Shown piece by piece: positions 44,601 through 54,920 of a stretch of DNA of 60,000 nt. A program made the position numbers and the translations under genes. The stretch is from Lineus longissimus (Eukaryota; Nemertea; Pilidiophora; Heteronemertea; Lineidae). A model generated the notes under the pieces. It was given only the letters and a program-made list of their open reading frames with translations. It ran no database searches and was not told where the DNA came from. The stretch spans positions 498,001 to 558,000 of the forward strand of contig NC_088321.1 in NCBI RefSeq assembly GCF_910592395.1, in the 5' to 3' direction. The number at the start of each line of letters is the position of its first letter. Positions within the stretch are counted from its first letter, which is position 1.

Positions 44601-47600
44601 GTTAAACTAAAGGGACTGTGGTTTGTTTGCGAGAATAAGAAGATGATGAATACAAAATGAGAAGAGATTATCAGGGATTCATGCAATGTCACCATTTCTT
44701 TCTATCATCCCAGTTGACATCCTCAAGTTTCAAGCTAGTTTATGTTGTAAGACACAACACGCAGCTTTCATCTTACTGTCGTAAAGACACTGTCAGTTTT
44801 GTGCTTGTAGAGTGGTAACACACCACAAGAGGGTCATGGTGCCCTTTTTACTCCGAACATGTGCCCTGCCAATCAAGATAAAATATCATGCCCTGACCCA
44901 GTCAGGGGTTACATACTCCTAACTTCTAAATTCATGCTCTTTGGACCAAATTTGCTCCCTGCTCCCCATCAAATGGAGAAAATACGCCACCCTTTTCAGA
45001 AGCACTATTACTATATCCACCATTCAACTTCTTCTTTTGTTGAAAGCACCAATATCGCAGTCCACCAGCCACACCTAAAAAATAGATTGTTGTAATTCAC
45101 ACCAATCTGCTACTGGTCTGTGTTGTAAATACACAAATATGTAGGACTTGAGCATTTCACTGCCTTTTGTTTGAACAAAGCAAATCTTATGTCAGTTGTA
45201 AAAATAAGTAGGCCAAGAACCGATTCCTATCATTGGTCTGGCCTTTGAACCCAGAAGTTGACTGTGCCAGAAGTTGTGTGTGCACAAAATGGGTCCATAA
45301 TCCCATAAAATAGACTTGTTTGAATAACTTGGTCTGTTGCTTGCTGTTAAGAAGAATTTGGTAAATACTGGCTCTTATGTCGAGATCTGTATTGGCTCTG
45401 ACGGAAGTGGTATAATTACAAGACCTGATGCAAGAAATTGTGCATGTTCAAGATGAGATTAGGTTGGCCATGACCTTGAGGTTACACATGACCTTGACCC
45501 TAAGCTGAACATGACCTTCAGCTGGTGGTAGAAAGGCAAAACCTTGACCTTCAACTGTTTTGAACTCTTCATTGCAGCACGCATCGGCAGACGTAGAAAA
45601 GATGGTTTTAGGAAATAAATGCGACATGAACGACAGACGCCAGGTATCGCGAGAACGTGGTGAACAGGTTAGTCTCCTAAAGGTGGCGCTGTGAGGTGGC
45701 ATATGTTAGTGTGTTAACATTAGTCATACTAACCTAGAGAAATATTGTTCTTAGAATGAGAGTCGAATTCACCCGACCAGTTTGACGGAGGCTATGGGAC
45801 GTGTATACTGACACAGAAATATGTTTGTGGATAAATATTTTTTCGCGCATTAGTTTGATTTGTCATTCCCTGAAACAAAAGTTTTCAATGATTTTGACTT
45901 GCTGTTTTCAGTTAGCCGTAGAATATGGGATCAAATTTCTGGAGACGAGTGCTAAAGCTAGCATCAACGTAGAGGAGGCATTCTTCACGTTAGCGCGAGA
46001 CATAAAGGCTAAAATGGATAGGAAAATGGTAGGTCGAACTATGTCACGTTATGTCAGAGTGCATGGCCCACAATTTAACAGTGTGTGTCCTTAAATTAAG
46101 GCCAAGGGCGCAAGTCAAAAGTACAACTTGTTTCTTGACCATCCTGAAAATGAATGGATAGGAAAATGGTTGGTCGAACAATTTCATGTTACATTTCTGT
46201 CAAACTACATGGCTGCGGATTAAACTGAATTCACACCATTAAACGGTGTGCGCTTAGATTAGGGGTGTCCAAATTCGGGTGGGGCAAAAGTTGGACTTGT
46301 GTCTAACCCTCTTGAAGTGTTGTGTCAGACTTAAAATGGCCAAATATGCTTCGAAACACCTTTAAATGTTATCACACATCCAGTTAGTCTCATAATAATG
46401 CAAAACAAGTTGTTTGGCGCAAATGTTGAATGTGCCCCTAGGTGGCGCTGTTTTGTCCAGACATGTTCACAACACTCCGGGAAGATGCTGCTGTTTGTGT
46501 CTCCCTCCATGCACACACTCACTGTCTTTTGTCTTCAATTTGCACCCCCTCTATTGGACACGGTAGAAGGTAAAATGTAGTCGCTGTTTGCACGCATATT
46601 TCTCCTGGAGCTCAGGATGGGTGAAACACATCAAGTATTCAAATTCTGTAGTGAAGGAAGTTACAACCCTAACATGATTCAAACCCATTTAGGAAAATCA
46701 TGTGATGTCCTTTAAACACTGTGCAATCAAGCAATTTTTGTCACTGCGATCTGCAATTAAGATCTCTGGTCTCCGGTAATTGCCAGGTTTAATATTGAAG
46801 GCAGAGTGATGCGATCACCGCTTCTTGTCTCGGGCATCTGCAATGACCCCTGCAGACAAACAATGAATGTCTGTTGCGAGTAATTGTGATCGCAGTGATT
46901 CAAATTGCGTCAACCGAGTCACCGTTGTGACATCTGGTGGCATTCTACCAGTCATCACGACCTGACTCTGTTTTGTTATTCCATTAGAAATGCGGAGATG
47001 TTTTTCATCAACCCATCCTGAGGTCACCTCTGTGTACATTGTATTTTTTTCGGCAACAGTATGGCATTTCTCTTCCCTATGTATTTATCTATGTCAAAGA
47101 CTCTTCTTCATTTGCATGGCGAAAGACTGAACGTTTGGTATGTTATGAATGCAGAACACTATTCTCTTCCTTCTCAATACTTTCCTAATCACCACTCTCC
47201 TCCAGCAGCAATTTGGGACTTCCTAACAGCTATTGACCAATCAGAAGAGAGCTATCATGCTTGTTCGGCTCAGACATCATGACCATGATCACAAATAGGG
47301 GTTTTGATTGGTCAAAACCTGTCACCTGACAGGAATTCCTTCATGATTTCTTCTTGAGGAAAGTGGCAAATTCTGTCTGAATCATTTCCTATTCTATTTG
47401 AATACTTCTGGCCTTGTCATTTCTAAACTATGTTGCCTCTGTGCAGATTCTAAAAAAGGTTTGAAAGTTCTGAATATGCTTCTGAATTGTCTTCTTTGGA
47501 TTAAAGTGCCCATCTGATATTGTTGCATAAAATTTCTGAGTGTCATCTGTGGCTGGTGTAGGATCTCTGTCAACCAATAAAAGGTCGTCATTCTTGTTAC

Positions 47601-47798
47601 AGATATTCTGATTTGTTAAAAGAGAGTGAAGTTTTTGTTACAAGCATTTTGATTGGTCAAACCGAGGCGTCTGCTCTAATTCTTGTTTCTTTTCAGGAAG
47701 CAACAAACCCTCCAAAGAACCAAGGTTTTCAACCAAAGAAGACTGATTTGAGCTCAAGTAGAAAATCAAGCTTTTGGAAGTCGTGTCAGCTACTCTGA
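41671..47798 (+). CDS. RAB8: Rab8 small GTPase, seven exons, 210 aa
   Basis: Rab GTPase that directs vesicles from the trans-Golgi and recycling endosomes to the plasma membrane and the cilium. Exons: 41671-41794, 42843-42903, 43295-43355, 43645-43722, 45578-45667, 45912-46028 and 47697-47798, all in frame. The sequence begins [20 protein letters not shown], diagnostic for Rab8. GTP-binding motifs are complete: P-loop GDSGVGKT at 15-22, switch I TIGIDFK, DTAGQE at 63-68, NKCD at 121-124 and ETSA near 149-152. The hypervariable tail ends CQLL, a CAAX-type geranylgeranylation signal like the CVLL of vertebrate Rab8. Rab10 and Rab13 are less likely from the tail and switch II. Intron 4 carries a ~790-bp minisatellite, and the last exon lies inside a CCAAT-containing repeat array that also supplies the stop-codon context. 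Confidence 0.95.
43465..43575. repeat. Dispersed AGAGAGG-type MITE in Rab8 intron 3
   Basis: GCAGCAGAACCTCTC, GGGACTGACAAGTGCTGTCC, TTAATAGGGAGG and GATTAGAGAGGTCAAATTGA match the other copies. Confidence 0.75.
43840..44629. repeat. 23-bp minisatellite, ~34 copies, in Rab8 intron 4
   Basis: Unit TTGTTAAAGGGACTGTGGTT plus TGT. Copies are almost identical, with one recurrent C/T site (GGTTTG versus GGTCTG), one GTTAGTT variant near 44413 and a 4-base insertion in the last copy. Confidence 0.95.
46013..46211. repeat. Tandem copy of the Rab8 exon 6 end and donor
   Basis: 46013-46066 (AATGGATAGGAAAATGGTAG, GTCGAAC) recurs at 46153-46211 with a few changes, and similarity continues weakly into the following ~100 bases. 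The copied donor reads GTTGGT instead of GTAGGT. Confidence 0.8.
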
Positions 47799-48015
47799 TT
47801 GGTCAAAACAAGAGGATCTATTTGTTACAAGCATTCTCATTGGTCCATTCAAGAAGTCTGCTGTAGCTTCTGTCGTTTACCAACTTTGATTGGTCAATAC
47901 AATTGAAGCTTTGTAAAAAAGCATTTGAGTTGGTCAAGGCAAGATATCTTAACCCATTCTTATTGGCCAGCCCTAAATTAGCATTTGTAACAAGCTCTCT
48001 CATTGGTCCATTTCC
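47230..48015. repeat. Diverged array of CCAAT-containing repeats around the last Rab8 exon
   Basis: GATTGGTCAA or close variants occur near 47308, 47651, 47796, 47838, 47888, 47930 and 48000, several preceded by GTTACAAGCATT. The unit is about 45-50 bp and heavily mutated. Confidence 0.6.
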
Positions 48016-48817
48016 TGCAGAAGTTTCAGCAGATATCCAATCGGGGGAATAACAATGGCATCAAAAATATTGACCCCTTGTATAATTTTATATATATACT
48101 CAATGTTTTGTTCTGACGACACTTGGTAATTCCTTTAGGTTGAGTTGGTCACATGACTTGGCCTGCTTATAATAATTTATGCGGGGCCCGGGTGAGGTTC
48201 AACCAATGGCATTCCTGGCAGATGAAAATATGAATGGCATTGGCTTGTAGCTAATTTTATGGGCTCCCCATTTATATTATAGGCTGATTATGGCTAAAGT
48301 TATGCATCATGCTGCCTTTAAAACAAAATTCTATCAGTCTAAACACCCAATCAGGACAGTCTTAATGGTGTTGAATATTCATAGACTTGTGTCCTGCACA
48401 TGTATATTCTAATTAACCCACAAGTCTGGTAGAAGGCTGACTTGTGGGGATTTTATCTGTGAAAATATTGCAATATTTAAGAATTAAGAATGCAAAATGT
48501 CATTTTCTATTTGAGAAATCTTGAAATGTGAAATTTTAGCTTGTCATGGAATGAATAAATGCAATTTGATGATGTTTTTGTGGAAAATTGTCTCAAATGA
48601 GTGCTTAACCTATACACCCTTAAAATACTAAATGAGGTGTTCCAGTAAATTACCTGGAGTGGTCTATGCAGAGAATTAGGGGTGAGAAGGTGTAAGAATT
48701 GGCAAAGCTAATTGAATACTCTGCATTAGTTTGAGCTACAAACGTGGCCGGGTATTTCCACAGTAATTAAGCTTAGCTTTTAATTAGTCATCACCAGTGT
48801 TCATCATTGTTTGTGTT

Positions 48818-49750
48818 GTTACCATGGCAGCATACTTGAGAATTAACTATCGCAAACATTGTTGTTGCTATGGAAACCATACTATTTTGATAAGAAAACG
48901 TATTCAGCTCTGGATTAGCAATGAAATGTTTGCCTGTTTTTCTGACCAAAAATGAACAATTGTTAGTTGTTGCAATGAATTTATAATACTGGGATATTCA
49001 TGGCTTGTGTAGCAACTTAATATGACCTATTTATTTTGGTTGTTGTCATGGAAACCAAAATCTTAGCAACCAGTATTAACGGTTGCTATGGCTGTAAAAT
49101 AATCAGTGCTTGTTGCTTCAGCAGTGGAAACTGTTAGTCACCGCGACTGAGAACAATATTTCAGTCACATGGAAAAGCTATATATCGCCTGTTGCCATGG
49201 TAACTATAACTGGTGCTGTGTTTCCATGGAAATCTGCTGTTTCCATAGCCTGTAAGATGGGATGAAATTGGTCCAAAGTTGGGTAAAACTGTGTTAATTC
49301 TCTCCACCCTTAATCCAGAACATTCTGTTTTAACTGAATCATAGGACACCAAAAATGTTTTAACTCGATTTCGGGACACAGGACAGTTTCAGCCTCGCTT
49401 TATGGTATGCTTTTATGTTTATGAGTTAATAATGTGATTGTCTTAACCAGTGCACCAACTTGTATGATTCCCCAAAAGTGACCGAGCGATTTAAAAAGAG
49501 CCCTTCAAAATGAAATGCTCTGGGAGTGAAAGGGTTAAATGAACGTCGGCACCTAAGGTCTGTTACCGTGGGATGATAGGCAAGAAACTCTTGTTGCTAT
49601 GAATGTGTATTTTCCATAGCAACTGTTGCTATGGTTGCTTTTACCTTAGTTATTGTCGCTATGGTTACAAATCATCTTAGTTACTGTTGCTTTGGTTGTT
49701 ATTTTCATTAGTTTCCGCAACATTGTGCTTCTTGTTGCTATGGTTTCAGT
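48818..49750. repeat. Cluster of X-box-like (RFX-type) palindromes
   Basis: Perfect GTTGCCATGGTAAC at 49191-49204, with variants of GTTGCTATGGAAAC type at 48818, 48864, 49042, 49082, 49220, 49593, 49625, 49655, 49685 and 49734. Spacing is irregular. Confidence 0.6.
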
Positions 49751-50190
49751 GCTGGAGAAAATTACGCACATCTGTTCTGTGTGGTCGTTTGATGGTCTTC
49801 AATGATGGAGCATTTGTAGTCAGAAAAAAATCTTCTTCGAAAAAGAAATCAGAAAAATTGTGTCAGGTTCTTGATTTGCTGAAAACTTTGAGATTAGGGG
49901 TTAAAGGCCAAGTGTGTCTGATTGAAATTTAACATTTATTATTTGAATTTGAAAATAAGTGTCAATGCTGTTGTGTACATTGGTGTACAAACAATATCCA
50001 TGCCAGCTTTCTTTGCCCTGGCTTGTGAGTTGCTGCTCTGTTTCAATTAGGGTTGAATTCAGATTTTTGGTGGACCATGTGAAACAGCTTTCAGAATTGG
50101 CTTGGCCTTCATCAGTGATTGGAATAGAAAGCTTAGAAATTCGATTTTGTAAATAGGTATTGAATTTGCTGATATCCAGGCACGACCGCG

Positions 50191-50777
50191 TACTTGTTTG
50201 AGAAGACTGGTACTTGTTTGAGAGGACTGGTACTCGTTTGAGAGGACTGGTACTTGTTTGAGAAGACTGGTACTTGTTTGAGAAGACTGGTACTTGTTTG
50301 AGAGGACTGGTACTTGTTTGAGAGGACTGGTACTTGTTTGAGAGGACTGGTACTTGTTTGAGAGGACTGGTACTCGTTTGAGAGGACTGGTACTCGTTTG
50401 AGAGGACTGGTACTCGTTTGAGAGGACTGGTACTCGTTTGAGAGGACTGGTACTCGTTTGAGAGGACTGGTACTTGTTTGAGAGGACTGGTACTTGTTTG
50501 AGAGGACTGGTACTTGTTTGAGAGGACTGGTACTTGTTTGAGAGGACTGGTACTTGTTTGAGAGGACTGGTACTTGTTTGAGAAGACTGGTACTTGTTTG
50601 AGAGGACTGGTACTTGTTTGAGAGGACTGGTACTTGTTTGAGAAGACTGGTACTTGTTTGAGAGGACTGGTACTTGTTTGAGAGGACTGGTACTTGTTTG
50701 AGAGGACTGGTACTTGTTTGAGAGGACTGGTACTGGTTTGAGAAGACTGGTACTTGTTTGAGAAGACTGGTACTTGT
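50191..50777. repeat. 20-bp minisatellite, ~29 copies
   Basis: Unit TACTTGTTTGAGAGGACTGG with C/T and A/G variants (ACTCG, GAAGA). The minus strand stays open through the whole array, but the 20-bp period cycles the frame, so the apparent 275-aa protein is not credible. Confidence 0.95.
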
Positions 50778-50899
50778 ACTGCCTGTTAAATAGTCTGGGA
50801 TGATTGCATAGCTTGTGAGATGTCTTTGTACTTATAAATGTAAACTTCCTGTAATTGGGTTTCGCAGAAGGGTAGAGTCTTGACACATGTCAGGGTAAA

Positions 50900-52150
50900 A
50901 AAAGAACTTTTGACGAGTGGGGAGGGGCCCCTGTCCCACTATCCCATCATAAAATAGGCCCTGTCACGAGTCCTGGCAGGCAGTTGGGGCAAATCCTGAT
51001 GTAATTATTTGCCCCTCAAAAACTTTCCTGATTCCTGCTGGAATATGGGTGTGAATCCTGCAAATCTCTGCCGTTTTTGGTCTATTCTGGTTTCACATAC
51101 ATATAGAAGATCACTCCCCCCGTTGATTAATTAAGTGAACCTCGGTCCAAATCAGCTGCGCATGTATTGTGAAATTCCCACATTATTTGGTCCAATTTTG
51201 ATGTTTAAGAATCACCCTGTAGAATATTCAATTCAGTGAAGGTTTTGAAATACTAAGGGCATTTTCACTATTGTTAACCCAGAATTATGTTAGAAATTAA
51301 TCCCAATTGGGCAAATTATGCAACACCCATCAATTGGCATTACTGTTACTGAATATAAGGCTGAAATTATTCAGAATAAGTCACACCCCTATATTATGGC
51401 TTTGTGCTGAGAGTACATGTATAACATACTGTTCTCTTAAAGGACTAAATTGGAAGGTTCTATTATAGTGAGGGGAGACAGGGTGTGATGAGTCATGTAC
51501 ATAAGTATATAGGCATGTATGTATGTTATTTTTCCGAACAAAACTGCTCCAGGGACGAGGTTTGATTATTAGGTCCGAGGTTGCCTTGGATTCTGCTTTA
51601 GTGCAAGCATAGTTGTTCTACTCACTCTTCATAGGTTCGAGGTTGAAATTGTGGTAATTGGAGAAATGTTTTCCTAAACTGACCTAACCTTGGTCCTAGG
51701 GTTTTGTGTAATAGTCATGGTAATGCATTGATGTATGATATTGCCCCCTGGATTAAAGGTTGGTCAAAGGGAGGAACCTACAAATTATGTTCAATGTGTA
51801 TTCGAAAAAAATCTTAAGTTTGATTTCAAATTTTGAAGAAGCGTCATAGACGTTTAAAGAGTTGAGCAATAATTGTTTCACATGCTGAGGACTTGTTGGC
51901 CAGGGGTTAATTGCTGGGAAAGACAAACTTTGTAAACAACATTTACCCATTGCCTCCAGGTTGTCCCAAGGTCAAACAAGTTCAAGGTCGTGTATTGTCA
52001 AGGTCGTATTGTATTTCCATGGGCAATCTAATGGTAGAAATAAAGATATCTAAAAAATATCACAGTTTGCTCATCCAGTTTATAACTATCAACAAAGGCT
52101 GTAGTACATTTCACAAAAATATGGCATCGTAGCTAAAAAAGCCTAAAATA
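50900..52150. other. Stretch between the 20-bp and 21-bp minisatellites
   Basis: I see no supported exon. A few AAGGTCA half sites (near 51968-52005) are the only notable motif. Confidence 0.4.
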
Positions 52151-52373
52151 GCTAGGAAAAGTAGCAATTTTCACCTGTAATGGCTAGCTTTTGGTCTTGT
52201 CGATTGTAACATAGCAATGTTTGTCTACTACACACAAATTTGTGGTATGAGTATAAGTTGTCCAGACAAATGAAAGAATGTTTTACCATTTTCTCCAGTG
52301 CAGCTATCCGACTCTGCAGCGAGTCCAGCCGTGTGGAATCTACTAGGGCGAGGTTGATCAGGCAGCGTTGCAG

Positions 52374-52755
52374 TAACGCCACTGTGTTAAGTCCTAACGC
52401 CACTGTGTTAAGTCCTAACGCCACTGTGTGAAGTCCTAACGCCACTGTGTTAAGTCCTAACGCCACTGTGTTAAGTCCTAACGCCACTGTGTTAAGTCCT
52501 AAGGCCACTGTGTTAAGTCCTAAGGCCACTGTGTTAAGTCCTAACGCCACTGTGTTAAGTCCTAACGCCACTGTGTTAAGTCCTGACGCCACTGTGTTAA
52601 GTCCTGACGCCACTGTGTTAAGTCCTAACGCCACTGTGTTAAGTCCTAACGCCACTGTGTTAAGTCCTAACGCCACTGTGTTAAGTCCTAACGCCACTGT
52701 GTTAAGTCCTAACGCCACTGTGTTAAGTCCTGACGCTACTCCGTTAAGTCCTAAC
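52374..52755. repeat. 21-bp minisatellite, ~18 copies, open on both strands
   Basis: Unit TAACGCCACTGTGTTAAGTC plus C. Because the period is a multiple of three, the plus strand reads (LSPNATV)n and the minus strand (GLNTVAL)n without stops. Variants TAAGG and TGACG are shared by adjacent copies. Confidence 0.95.
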
Positions 52756-53271
52756 ACAACTGTTGTGGATAAAACTAACTGAAGTAGATAATGCTAAGTC
52801 GATCTAACGCTGGTGTTTACCTCCGACGCTGATTGAACAACTGGGCCTGAGGTTGTATTGAGCGTGTCCGAAAACGACGTGGGATTTGTCTGTGTGTCCT
52901 GGAGCAGTGTCAAGGTCATTGTATTGTCCGAATAATGTACACTGATAATAAGCAATGAAAACAGACTATTATAATTATTATGATAATAAAACATTGAAAT
53001 AAGATTATTCAGTCGTCTGTTTGCTGCTGGTTTGTTGTGGTCTTTCGTGCGTCTGCTGTGATGAGTAACAGACCTTCTGACGGCCGATCAGGGGGAGTTA
53101 TCGGCTGTGAAGGATGGATATACGCACGACGGTGGATCGGCATGCTACATGTAGACTAAGGTAAAGTATAGCAGTTTGTGACTGATTTCTAGTTAGCTAG
53201 CCCTATGCAGCACACATGGCCGATTCACCTCGGTCTCTGTTGGCAACTAAAGGATCAGGGCAAATCCACGA

Positions 53272-53465
53272 TCGATGACGTCAAACCCCCCCCCAGTAGC
53301 CCTCTAATATGAGAAGGCCTCCATCTCCTATATTGATGACATTGAACCCCCCCCCCCCCCCAGTAGCCCTCTATATGAGGACTCCATCTCCTATATTGAT
53401 GACGTCAAACCCCCCCCCCCCCAGTAGCCCTCTAATATGAGAAGGCCTCCATCTCCTATATTGTA
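53272..53465. repeat. ~63-bp tandem repeat, three copies, with poly-C tracts
   Basis: Each copy runs ATTGATGAC, a C run of varying length, CAGTAGCCCTCTA, then CCATCTCCTATATT. The first and last copies contain TGACGTCA. Confidence 0.85.
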
Positions 53466-53469
53466 GTGA

Positions 53470-54540
53470 TGGGGATCCTGGAGACGGGTGGCTGTCCAGT
53501 CCTGGCTCCGACAATTCTGTTCCTGATAACGCAACCACAAAAGCCCCAGAATCCCATGCAGGCATTTGTAGAAAATGTGTCTAGTTGTCCTTCATCGGCA
53601 AGTCATGTCACTTGAATCCTGGAAGGTTTCTAGTTGACAAGTCGTTCTCCCTCTACAGGAAATATTCTGTAGTTCAAGCACTCCTCAAGACAGGGCTGGC
53701 TGGTGCAGACTCAAGGATGTACTCTGTATAGCTACGAGGTTCTTATGATGTAATCAATTCAAAAACAATGAGATTCTCATAAAATTTCAGTTTATTTCTG
53801 TTCAACATGTCTTCAGTTATGAAGACCATACTTCAAGTTAATACAAAATTATAATTTCGAGAATTTACAATTTACAATTTGTGTTAAAGGGCCAACAAGT
53901 GCAAAGAAAACCTGCCACAAACATTTTCCATTATTATTCTTGCTACGATATCACAATTTGAATGGCAGTCTGAAAATATCAATTCATAATTTCAAGTTTT
54001 GAATACTCAGCAATGTACATATCACGTTATGAAAGTTATATCAACGATATATTGCAGTCTTTAAGCCAGCATGCTCACCGCGTCCAGGCCAGAGTACTTA
54101 ATGATGAACACCTACTAGTGTTCAAAAAAGATTAAAATTTAACAACAGCTGTGGAATGTTTACATTGAATAGTAAAATACCTTATTAAAATAAATATTAT
54201 TGCATCGTGTGTCACAATACCTTGAGTGCATTACTCAATATTTTCATGCTATGGCCCAGAGAAGTCTTTCACAGTGCACTTATATAACCCTAATACTGAG
54301 CGAGACTTGAAAACTCAAATCTTCACGTCCCTAGAATTAGTAAAACCAAACGTTTGTTGGCAGCATTCTGATTTTTGATTCGTCCAGGACAATAAACTTT
54401 GAGATTGGCGCCATTCAGTCCTTTATCACAGTTTCATCGTCTGTGAATTTCCAACAAGTCTTCAGTAACACTACGGGTAAAACACTAATAATCGTATCGC
54501 GAGTTTCGGACAGCGATTTGGGTACAACCCTCATCTGAGT
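53470..54540. other. Stretch without a recognised gene downstream of the Rab22/31-like locus
   Basis: AT-rich, with no supported exon. AATAAA on the minus strand near 53790 is a candidate end for the Rab transcript. Confidence 0.35.
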
Positions 54541-54547
54541 GTGAATC

Positions 54548-54730
54548 TTAAGGGCCAGCACCGTTCTTCAAAAATTCGAAATTGAACTTGCACATTTCAA
54601 ATTTTGGTAAATGCGCACTGAATACAAACGTCAACATCACCATGGTGACGACAGATATACAAATACTATAGATACCAAGTTTCAGCAAATTAGCATGCAT
54701 AATGCTGGGCTTTTTATTTCCCGACCCCAT
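54548..54730 (-). CDS. Possible 60-aa single-pass membrane microprotein
   Basis: Short open frame about 190 bases downstream of the Rab stop codon on the same strand. The sequence has a basic start (MGSGNKKPS) and one clear hydrophobic segment (about residues 15-38, IYSICISVVTMVMLTFVFS). It lies where the Rab 3' untranslated region should be, so it may be chance; I have no family match. Confidence 0.2.
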   Translation of the reverse strand: MGSGNKKPSIMHANLLKLGIYSICISVVTMVMLTFVFSAHLPKFEMCKFNFEFLKNGAGP

Positions 54731-54920
54731 TTAACATGAATGGCGTACGCCTTCAAGTCTGCGGTTAAAATTTACAAATACCGATCGGAAATGACGAAGT
54801 TTGATCACATTCAACTACAGTGGCACTTCTATAGTCAACCGATGACCTTTTTAGCCGTGAACGGGAATTGTAAACACGTTCCAAAACTGCGATCTCAACT
54901 ACTCTAAAAATAAACCTTCG

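Noticed and set aside
50059-50886. 275-aa minus-strand protein
   Set aside because: Entirely the 20-bp minisatellite plus flanks; repetition rather than selection keeps it open.
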